Shown here: positions 57,893 to 64,000 of the stretch, one piece after another
Layout of the letters: the number at the start of each line of letters is the position of its first letter
Position numbering within the stretch: the first letter of the stretch is position 1
Origin: Mycobacterium colombiense
GTDB lineage: Bacteria > Actinomycetota > Actinomycetes > Mycobacteriales > Mycobacteriaceae
Length of the DNA stretch: 64,000 nt
NCBI RefSeq assembly: GCF_003284935.1
Contig: NZ_QMEV01000004.1
Coordinates: 62,001-126,000, forward strand
Direction of reading: 5' to 3'
Made by a program: the position numbers and the translations under genes
The notes under the pieces: generated by a model
What the model saw: the letters and a program-made list of their open reading frames with translations, nothing else
Databases searched by the model: none
What the model was told of the DNA's origin: nothing

Positions 57893-57920
57893 GCGTGTTT
57901 CGGCGATAATTGAAACACGC
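57893..57920. promoter_or_regulatory. perfect 9-bp inverted repeat between DUF3263 gene and def
   Basis: GCGTGTTTC (57893-57901) and GAAACACGC (57912-57920) are exact complements around ten bases containing GATAAT. The palindrome CTTAGCTAAG at 57882-57891 adjoins it. Both lie in the 202 bp between divergent starts at 57829 and 58032. TAGCTT at 58018-58023 may be the def -10 box, giving a short or absent leader. Confidence 0.6.
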
Positions 57921-58031
57921 GCCAAACCCTCAAGCCGTCATCCAGACCCGCGAGTCGGCCGATTGACCAAGATTGCCCAGACGCCGATCGCCGGCCGAAC
58001 AGCTCGCGGGCGTGCGGTAGCTTAGCCGACC

Positions 58032-58625
58032 ATGGCAGTCGTTCCGATCCGCATCGTGGGAGATCCCGTCCTGCACACCCCGACACAGCCGGTGCCGGTC
58101 GCTGCCGACGGTTCACTGCCGGCGGATCTGGCCGAGTTGATCACCAACCTGTACGACACCATGGACGCCGCGCACGGGGTGGGGTTGGCCGCCAACCAGA
58201 TCGGGGTCGGGTTGCGGGTCTTCGTCTACGACTGCGCCGACGACCGGGGCCGCACCGACCGGCGGCGCGGCGTCGTCGTCAACCCCATCCTGGAAACCTC
58301 CGAGATACCCGAGACCATGCCCGATCCGGAGAACGACGACGAGGGTTGCCTGTCGGTGCCCGGCGAGTCGTTCCCCACCGGGCGCGCCAAGTGGGCGCGG
58401 GTCACCGGACTCGACGCCGACGGGACGCCGATCTCCATCGAAGGCAGCGACCTGTTCGCCCGGATGCTGCAGCACGAGACCGGGCACCTGGATGGTTTCC
58501 TCTACCTGGACCGTCTCATCGGCCGGCACGCGCGCAGCGCGAAACGCGCCGTCAAATCCCACAACTGGGGCGTTCCCGGCCTCTCCTGGATGCCCGGGGA
58601 GGGACCGGACCCGTTCGGTCACTGA
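58032..58625 (+). CDS. def: peptide deformylase
   Basis: 197 residues. Removes the formyl group from nascent N-terminal Met. All three motifs are present: [11 protein letters not shown] (49-59), EGCLSVP with metal ligand Cys106, and QHETGHLDG with His148, Glu149 and His152. The short insertion between motifs 1 and 2 ([11 protein letters not shown]) is as in mycobacterial enzymes. The TGA overlaps the next ATG by one base (TGATG), heading a def-GNAT-xthA operon. Confidence 0.97.
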   Translation: MAVVPIRIVGDPVLHTPTQPVPVAADGSLPADLAELITNLYDTMDAAHGVGLAANQIGVGLRVFVYDCADDRGRTDRRRGVVVNPILETSEIPETMPDPENDDEGCLSVPGESFPTGRAKWARVTGLDADGTPISIEGSDLFARMLQHETGHLDGFLYLDRLIGRHARSAKRAVKSHNWGVPGLSWMPGEGPDPFGH

Positions 58626-59536
58626 TGCTCTCGTGGCCCGAGCCCGGCACCCGGGTGACCGTGCGCTACCGCCGCCCGGCCGGTTCGGTGCCGCCGTTGA
58701 CCGACGCGGTCGGACACCTGTTGGCGGTCGACCCGCTGGTGCGGGTGCGCACGAAGACCGGCGCGGTCGTCGAGTTCGCGCCGTCCGACGCGGTGGCGCT
58801 GCGGGTGCTCACCGACGCCCCCATTCGCACCTCACAGATCCGCGCGCTCGAGCATGCCGCCGGCGCGGCCTGGCCGGGCGCGGAGCGCACCTGGCTGGAC
58901 GGCTGGCTGCTGCGCGCCGGCCATGGCGTCGATGTGGCCGCGAATTCCGCTGTGCCGCTTGATATTTCTGCCCAGGTGAGCACGGTTCCGGCCATCGTCG
59001 ACTGGTACGAGCGCCGCGGCCTGACGCCGCGGCTGGCCCTGCCCGACCGGATGCTGACGCCCCCGCCCGGGCTGGCCGACGAGTGCACGGAACAGCTTGT
59101 CGTGCGCGACCTTTCCGAGGTGAGCGCCCCCGAGGCCGACCCGTCCATCACGTTGACACCGCTGCCCGATGACGGCTGGCTGCGCATCCACGACGGCCAC
59201 GTTCCGGTCGACGTGCTCACCGCCGTCGTCGACGGGGAGCTCATGTTCGGCACGCATCGCGGCATCGCCGTCGCGCGCGCCGCGGTGACCGAGGCACCCG
59301 ATGGCGCGCGGTGGGTCGGCATCTCGGCGGTGGGCTCGGTGGCCGGCGCCGACGAGCACGCGGCGGCGCAGCTGTGCGAGGCGTTGTTGGCGTGGGGCGC
59401 GAATCGCGGTGCGACGCGCGGCTACCTGCGGGCGCCCGACGCCGGCGTGGCGACGCTTGCCGGGGCGCTCGGCTTCCGGCTGCACCACCGCCGCCGCTAC
59501 GTCCCGGTGCGCCCGGGCGTCTGGGATAGCGTCTAG
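58625..59536 (+). CDS. GNAT-family acetyltransferase (Rv0428c-like)
   Basis: 303 residues. The first ~75 residues form a small beta domain (GTRVTVRYRRPAGSVPPLTD; LVRVRTKTGAVVEFAP) before the GNAT region. RWVGISAVGSVAGADEHAAAQLCEALLAW is the acetyl-CoA-binding segment, in which the usual Gly-rich loop is replaced by AGADEHAA. LAGALGFRLHHRRRYV closes the fold. Substrate unknown; adjacency to def invites an N-terminal processing role, which is inference. xthA starts 2 bp after its stop. Confidence 0.86.
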   Translation: MLSWPEPGTRVTVRYRRPAGSVPPLTDAVGHLLAVDPLVRVRTKTGAVVEFAPSDAVALRVLTDAPIRTSQIRALEHAAGAAWPGAERTWLDGWLLRAGHGVDVAANSAVPLDISAQVSTVPAIVDWYERRGLTPRLALPDRMLTPPPGLADECTEQLVVRDLSEVSAPEADPSITLTPLPDDGWLRIHDGHVPVDVLTAVVDGELMFGTHRGIAVARAAVTEAPDGARWVGISAVGSVAGADEHAAAQLCEALLAWGANRGATRGYLRAPDAGVATLAGALGFRLHHRRRYVPVRPGVWDSV

Positions 59537-59538
59537 CC

Positions 59539-60381
59539 ATGCCCGAAGGCACGATCGACGCCGGCGACCGGCCGCTGCGGCTTGCCACCTGGAACGTGAA
59601 TTCGATTCGCTCCCGGCTGCCCCGCGTCATCGACTGGTTGTCCCGCGCCGACGTCGACGTGCTGGCGATGCAGGAGACCAAATGCTCCGACAGCCAGTTC
59701 CCCACCCTGCCGTTCTTCGAACTCGGCTACGAGGTCGCCCATGTCGGTTTCAACCAATGGAACGGCGTGGCGATCGCCTCGCGCGTCGGTCTCGACGACG
59801 TGCAGATCGGATTCGACGGGCAACCCAGCTGGAGCAGCAAGCCCGAAGTCGCCGCGGCGGCGGAAGCCCGCGCCCTCGCGGCGACGTGCGGCGGCGTGCG
59901 GATGTGGAGCCTCTACGTTCCCAACGGCCGCGCCCTGGGCGACCCGCACTACGTCTACAAACTCGAATGGCTTGCTGCACTGCGTGATTCGGCATCGGGC
60001 TGGCTCCGCGACGATCCCACCGCCGCGATCGCACTGGCCGGCGACTGGAACATCGCCCCGCAGGACGACGACGTGTGGAGTATGGACTTCTACGCCGGCG
60101 CCACGCACGTCTCCGAGCCGGAGCGCCGGGCGTTCGCTGCCATCGTCGAGGCGCAATTCACCGATATGGTGCGCCCTTTCACGCCGGGCCCGGGGGTCTA
60201 CACGTACTGGGACTACACCCGGTTGCGGTTCCCGAAGGGCCAGGGCATGCGCATCGATTTCATCCTCGGCTCACCGGCTTTGGCCGGCCGCGTGACGGAC
60301 GCGCAGATCGTCCGCGACGAACGCAAGGGCAAGGCGGCCAGCGATCACGCGCCGGTCCTCGTCGATGTGCGGCGCGACTGA
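59539..60381 (+). CDS. xthA: exodeoxyribonuclease III
   Basis: 280 residues from ATG 59539. AP endonuclease/3'-5' exonuclease of base-excision repair. LATWNVNSIRSRL, VLAMQETKCSD, WNGVAIASR, LYVPNGRALGDP, LAGDWNIAPQDDDVW, YTYWDY, RIDFILGSP and KAASDHAPVLVDV are the endonuclease/exonuclease/phosphatase motifs, with catalytic Asp and terminal His visible. Third gene of the def operon. Confidence 0.96.
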   Translation: MPEGTIDAGDRPLRLATWNVNSIRSRLPRVIDWLSRADVDVLAMQETKCSDSQFPTLPFFELGYEVAHVGFNQWNGVAIASRVGLDDVQIGFDGQPSWSSKPEVAAAAEARALAATCGGVRMWSLYVPNGRALGDPHYVYKLEWLAALRDSASGWLRDDPTAAIALAGDWNIAPQDDDVWSMDFYAGATHVSEPERRAFAAIVEAQFTDMVRPFTPGPGVYTYWDYTRLRFPKGQGMRIDFILGSPALAGRVTDAQIVRDERKGKAASDHAPVLVDVRRD

Positions 60382-60392
60382 CCGGGTCCCTC

Positions 60393-60409
60393 GCGCCCGG
60401 GCCGGGCGC
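60393..60409 (+). terminator. GC hairpin after xthA
   Basis: GCGCCCG (60393-60399) pairs with CGGGCGC (60403-60409) around a three-base loop, 12 bp after the xthA stop. There is no T-run, so it is a candidate only. Confidence 0.5.
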
Positions 60410-60512
60410 AACATGACATCAAGCTCCGGCAAATTTTGATGCGGCTTCGCGTTGTCTGCGCGATGGCTTGGTGGCAGGCTTTAAAAGTCAGTAGCAAGAG
60501 CAGGGAGTCATC

Positions 60513-60986
60513 ATGAGTGTCATCGGCGGAGCAGTCCGAGGCGTGAGTCAGGCGGTGAACCGCGCGGCGAACGCGACGACCGCGGCCGCCGGTGCCGTGG
60601 GCGGCGCAGCGGTCAACGGAGTCATCGGCGGCGTCACCGGGGCCGCCGAGGGAGTCAAGCGCGGCATGAACAGCGGCAGCCACTCGGCGCCCGCGGCCGC
60701 GTTGGCCATCGGCGCGCTGGGCGTCGCCGGATTGGTCGAATGGCCGCTGCTGCTGGCGGTCGGCGGCAGCGCGCTGCTGTTGCAGAGGTTGAGCCGCAAA
60801 CAGGAGCCCGAACCGCGGGCGGTCAAAGCGAATCTGAAATCGGTGCCGGTGGATTCGGCGCCGCAGAAACCGACGCCGCAGGGATCCGCGCCCGCGAAAG
60901 CCGCGCCCGCCAAGGCCGCCAAGTCGACGGCCAAGAAGACGGCCGGACGCCGGGCGGGCACCACGCGGTTGCGCAGCACCAACTAG
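60513..60986 (+). CDS. membrane protein with Ala/Lys-rich tail (Rv0426c-like)
   Basis: 157 residues. An Ala/Gly-rich start (GGAVRGVSQAVNRAANA) precedes a hydrophobic block at about 58-92 with the EWPLLLAVGGSALLL motif. The tail from 100 on is rich in Ala, Pro and Lys (APAKAAPAKAAKSTAKKTAGRR), like the tails of HBHA and HupB. Similar N-terminal segments occur in large CtpH-type ATPases, from memory, but no such gene follows. GGGAG lies upstream of the ATG. Confidence 0.78.
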   Translation: MSVIGGAVRGVSQAVNRAANATTAAAGAVGGAAVNGVIGGVTGAAEGVKRGMNSGSHSAPAAALAIGALGVAGLVEWPLLLAVGGSALLLQRLSRKQEPEPRAVKANLKSVPVDSAPQKPTPQGSAPAKAAPAKAAKSTAKKTAGRRAGTTRLRSTN

Positions 60987-60998
60987 GCGAACCCGCGA

Positions 60999-61274
60999 TC
61001 AGCCGATCGCCCGGCTGATCACCGCCGGGGCCAACTGCTGCGACGTCCAGCGCAGCACGCGATCCGGCTGATGGGCGCTCGGATCCGGGCAGACCGCTCC
61101 CCGCACCGCCCGGGAGGGCGACACCGCGCCGCGACGAGGCGCCCGATCGCTGTGCCGAATCTCGACAACCCCGACGCGCCACAACAACGCATAGAGTTCG
61201 ACTAGCGGCACCCTCAGCACCGAAGCGAACGATGAAACTAACGGATCGCCCCCGGTGTCGGTCATCGTCGACAT
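60999..61274 (-). CDS. possible small protein of unknown function
   Basis: A 91-residue frame from ATG 61274 (or 61265). Third-position GC is about 80%, near the genomic norm, which favours coding. Residues 10-40 are amphipathic (PLVSSFASVLRVPLVELYAL), and the rest is basic and Ser/Pro-rich. I do not recognise a family. It fills most of the 348 bp between two membrane-protein genes and is divergent from the one at 61335 with 60 bp between starts. Could be spurious. Confidence 0.4.
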   Translation of the reverse strand: MSTMTDTGGDPLVSSFASVLRVPLVELYALLWRVGVVEIRHSDRAPRRGAVSPSRAVRGAVCPDPSAHQPDRVLRWTSQQLAPAVISRAIG

Positions 61275-61334
61275 AAGTCCGACGGTGGACGCGCGAACCA
61301 GCGAGACGGGAAACCCTTCGTTACCGAAAGGCAA

Positions 61335-61613
61335 ATGATGGCGGAAAAGAAGTCGCGGCGCGGCACTACCCAGCGCGAGGCGGTGGACAAGATCCGCGAG
61401 GGTGAGACCTTTGCGGTGAACCTGCCGGCGATCGGCCAGGTGGAAATCCCCAGGCCAGAGCAGTTGGCCTACTTCGGCGGGCTGGCGGCCCTGGCGGCCC
61501 TCGAACTCATCGACTGGCCGGTGGCGCTGGTCATCGCCGCCGGACACTTCCTGGCCAGCAACCACCACAACAAGCTGTTGGAGGAACTCGGCGAGGCGAT
61601 GGAGGAGGCCTAG
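61335..61613 (+). CDS. small membrane protein (Rv0424c-like)
   Basis: 92 residues; ATG 61335 or 61338, with GAAAGG at 61326-61331. A basic start (EKKSRRGTTQREAVDK) precedes a hydrophobic block at about 46-72 containing LELIDWPVALVIAAGHFL, then an acidic helix. The D/EWP-plus-hydrophobic pattern recurs in the protein at 60513, so the two may be related or interact. The 3' end overlaps the convergent sensor gene by 4 bp. Confidence 0.8.
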   Translation: MMAEKKSRRGTTQREAVDKIREGETFAVNLPAIGQVEIPRPEQLAYFGGLAALAALELIDWPVALVIAAGHFLASNHHNKLLEELGEAMEEA

Positions 61614-64000
61614 CCGGTCCGAGTCGCCGTGGCGCTTCCCGCGACCGCGCGATCGAACCGCAAGGTGACCCGGGTGCCGGACGCGGTCCGCAGCGTTTCG
61701 ACGCCGTCGGCCAATCCGCTCATCAGCGTGAGCCCGCGTCCGCGGCGGCGGCTGCGCAGGCTGGCCGACGAATCGCCGCTCCACTGGCCCGTGTCGCTGA
61801 CGGTGATCGTCACGGTGTCCTGATGCAGGAAGGCCTCGATGGACACCGTTTGGCGGGCATTGTTGCGGCTGCCGTGTTCGATCGCGTTGGTGACCGCTTC
61901 GCCGGTGGCCAACAAGATGTCGGTCTCGCGATGCGGCGCGACGACGATGGTGCTCAGCCATTCGCGCAACCGTTCGCGCGCGGCGGGAATCTGAGCCGGC
62001 GCGGCCGGCAGCACGGTGGCGAAACTGGCCCGGGCGAGGTGGCTCGGCCGCAGCGCGAGCACGACGACGTCGTCACGGTAGCCCGTCGGCGGGGCCATTC
62101 GGGACAGCAGTTCCGCGCAGATCGATTCCGCGGGCAGTCCGGCGCACTGCGCCGCCGCCGCCTGCAAACGCGCGAACCCGTCGTCGAGCGTCTCGCCGGG
62201 CCGCTCGATCAGCCCGTCGGTATAGAGCAGGATCAGCCCGCCGGGCGGCAGCTCCGCCGTCGCCGTGTGGCCCGGGGGCTGGTCCGGCGCATGGTGGGCG
62301 CCGGTCGCCGTCACCGTGACCGGGGCGCGGCGGCCGGACTCGAGGAAGATCGCGCGGCCGTCGGGCAGCACCAGCAGCGGATAGGGATGCCCGGCGCAGC
62401 TGTAGCTGACGGTGGCGCCTCCGCCGTGGCCGTCCGTGTCGATCAGGGCGTAGGCCACCGTCGCACAGCGCGCGCCGTCGACGCTGGCGCCGTATCGGTC
62501 CAGCGAACCCAGCACCGCGTCGGGTTCGCCCGCGGTGAGCGCCAACGCGGCGACCGCGGCGCGCAACCTGCTCATCACGATCGCCGCGGACAGGCCGTGG
62601 CCGACCACGTCACCGACCGATATCGCGATCCTGCCGGGGTGCTCCAGCGGGGTGACCGAATACCAGTCGCCGCCGACCCGCATGGCCTCCCCCGCCGGCT
62701 GGTAGACGGCCGCGACGACCGCGGCGGTGGAGCCGCGATCCAGGTCGAGCAGGTGCTCCTGGAAGTCGATGGCGATCTCGTGTTCGCGGGCCATCAGCCG
62801 CACTCGGTCCAGGGCCGCCGACGTCAGCTCGGTCACCCGCGCGAAGGCGTCGAGGTCGGCGGCCTCGAAATGGCGCGGCTGCGGCCACAGCAACGCCAGC
62901 ACGCCTAGCATGCGACCGGACCCGTCCCGCAGCGGATGGCTGACGCAGGCGCGGATGCGCGCCGCGCTGTCCTGCACGGCGTGCTCGTAGCGCGGGGGCA
63001 GGTCGAACGTGTCGGCGACGATCATCGACTCGCCGGTGCGCGCGACGTCGGCGCCGATCAAGGGCGCGTCGAGCGCGACGACGTGGTAGCGGTCCCGAAA
63101 CTCCGCGGGTAGGTCACCGGCGTATTCGAACCGCAGGTAGTCCTCGCCGTCGAGGACGCCGATCGCAACGGCACCGGCGTCACCGGAACCGAAGGAGGAG
63201 CCGAGCAGTGCGTCCATGATCCCGGCCACCGAGCTGGTGCCCTGCAGCGCCGAGTCGAGGTGCACTAGCTCCGAGGCCAGCCGCGACTGCGCCTCGCGAC
63301 GCTGCCGGTCACGCTCGCGGCCCACCGCAGACAGCCTCGACGCCAGCCGGTCGATCAGCTCCTGCGATCGGAACGGCTTGGGCAGGTAGTCGTCCGCGCC
63401 ACCGGCGTAGCCCTCGTTGACGGCCTCCGCGCCGGCCCTCGCGGACAGCATCAGGATCGGCGTCGCCGCCAGGTCCGGGTCCGCGCGAACGGCGGCGACG
63501 TATTCGAAGCCGTCGAGCCCGGGCATCATCACATCGGTGACGATCGCGTCCGGACGCAGGCTGCGGGTCGCGGCCAGCGCCGACTCGCCGTCGGCGACCG
63601 ACACCGTCTCCCAGTGCGGCGACAACACCCGCTCGAGGTGGGCACGCATGTCGGCGTTGTCGTCGGCGATCAGCACCACCTGGCGGGTCATCGTCGGTGT
63701 GGCGGCGACGGGTTCGGCGACCGGCATTACCCACTGGCTAGCCTCGGCGACATACGGATTGGTCTCGTCCGGCCCCGCCGGCGACGGGTCGACGACCGCG
63801 CCGGAGGCCGATCGCGGCACGCGGATCGTCACGGTGGTGCCCTGGTCCACTTCGCTATCGATCTCGACCATGCCGCGGTGCAGGTCTACCAGCCCGCGGA
63901 CCAGAGACAACCCGATCCCGGTGCCCTCGACGCTGCGGCCGCGAACGTTGTCGGCTCGGTAGAAGCGCTCGAACAGCAGCTTCAGATCCTCGGCGCCGAT
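61610..64000 (-). CDS. multidomain kinase-receiver-GAF-SpoIIE phosphatase-RsbW-like signalling protein (5' truncated)
   Basis: 796 residues visible; the frame is open through the right edge, so the N-terminal sensor/kinase part is missing. In order: end of a histidine-kinase ATPase domain (FERFYRADN, EGTGIGLSLVRGLVDLH); a receiver domain with phospho-acceptor Asp in IVTDVMMPGLDG and Lys in YLPKPFRSQ; a GAF domain (about 230-390); a PP2C/SpoIIE phosphatase (GGDWYSV, SVGDVVGHGLSAA, LLYTDGLIERPG, GYRDDVVVLAL); and a C-terminal RsbW-like ATPase (ATGEAVTNAIEHGS, VSDTGQW, RGRGLTLM). It likely controls an anti-anti-sigma factor in a general stress pathway; no sigma gene is in view. Confidence 0.93.
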   Translation of the reverse strand: MGAEDLKLLFERFYRADNVRGRSVEGTGIGLSLVRGLVDLHRGMVEIDSEVDQGTTVTIRVPRSASGAVVDPSPAGPDETNPYVAEASQWVMPVAEPVAATPTMTRQVVLIADDNADMRAHLERVLSPHWETVSVADGESALAATRSLRPDAIVTDVMMPGLDGFEYVAAVRADPDLAATPILMLSARAGAEAVNEGYAGGADDYLPKPFRSQELIDRLASRLSAVGRERDRQRREAQSRLASELVHLDSALQGTSSVAGIMDALLGSSFGSGDAGAVAIGVLDGEDYLRFEYAGDLPAEFRDRYHVVALDAPLIGADVARTGESMIVADTFDLPPRYEHAVQDSAARIRACVSHPLRDGSGRMLGVLALLWPQPRHFEAADLDAFARVTELTSAALDRVRLMAREHEIAIDFQEHLLDLDRGSTAAVVAAVYQPAGEAMRVGGDWYSVTPLEHPGRIAISVGDVVGHGLSAAIVMSRLRAAVAALALTAGEPDAVLGSLDRYGASVDGARCATVAYALIDTDGHGGGATVSYSCAGHPYPLLVLPDGRAIFLESGRRAPVTVTATGAHHAPDQPPGHTATAELPPGGLILLYTDGLIERPGETLDDGFARLQAAAAQCAGLPAESICAELLSRMAPPTGYRDDVVVLALRPSHLARASFATVLPAAPAQIPAARERLREWLSTIVVAPHRETDILLATGEAVTNAIEHGSRNNARQTVSIEAFLHQDTVTITVSDTGQWSGDSSASLRSRRRGRGLTLMSGLADGVETLRTASGTRVTLRFDRAVAGSATATRTG

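Overview
The window is high-GC DNA with many GTG starts, leaderless-looking starts and 1-4 base stop/start overlaps. Its gene content is that of a slow-growing Mycobacterium. Diagnostic genes are the cyclopropane mycolate synthase PcaA and its paralogue UmaA, HBHA with a Lys/Ala/Pro tail, RamB beside isocitrate lyase, a PPE protein, MmpS/MmpL, VirR, lipoprotein SodC and GroEL2. From memory, the order follows the Rv0483-Rv0424c region of M. tuberculosis read backwards. Departures from that order, and a 56-57 bp tandem repeat next to aceA, fit a non-tuberculous species, possibly of the M. avium complex; that placement is inference.

Layout. 1-8101: cell wall and surface genes (lprQ fragment, murB, a nitrilase, a DUF2993-like membrane protein, deoC, two small secreted/membrane proteins, hbhA, an XRE regulator with a perfect palindrome upstream, a DUF445 membrane protein). 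8197-18448: lipid metabolism and fatty-acid-linked carbon control (TetR, pcaA, umaA, fadB2, aceA, an acyl-ACP thioesterase, ramB, lpd). 18498-25317: small membrane proteins, an aldehyde dehydrogenase/DUF779 pair, an S9 peptidase, echA2 and an Rv0455c-like secreted protein. 25596-35243: an accessory-looking block with tetR-mmpS-mmpL, a DipZ-like thiol-disulfide protein, a membrane protein, a DinB protein, a frameshifted VOC gene and a D-aminoacylase. As I recall, M. tuberculosis has mmpL4/mmpS4 and a sigK-ufaA1 block here. 35282-45343: a short PPE, groEL2 with two CIRCE operators, several oxidoreductases and moeA2. 45350-50392: an MFS permease and the overlapping psd-pssA-AAA ATPase operon. 50366-60381: a TetR/double-domain/SDR cluster, an echA/luciferase-like pair, a Lon-domain/GCS2/sodC/virR/DUF3263 series and the def-GNAT-xthA operon. 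60513-64000: two small membrane proteins around a possible small ORF, and a large truncated kinase-receiver-GAF-SpoIIE phosphatase-RsbW-like protein.

Functional themes. aceA, ramB, fadB2, echA2 and lpd suggest growth on fatty acids and C2 units. pcaA and umaA modify mycolates. psd and pssA make phosphatidylserine and phosphatidylethanolamine. hbhA, virR, sodC, lprQ and the PPE act at the envelope. Regulatory DNA is unusually readable: perfect inverted repeats upstream of the XRE gene and between def and the DUF3263 gene, a 23-bp-period direct repeat upstream of tetR-mmpS-mmpL, twin CIRCE sites, and three 14-bp-stem hairpin terminators. No tRNA, rRNA, insertion sequence or CRISPR array was seen.
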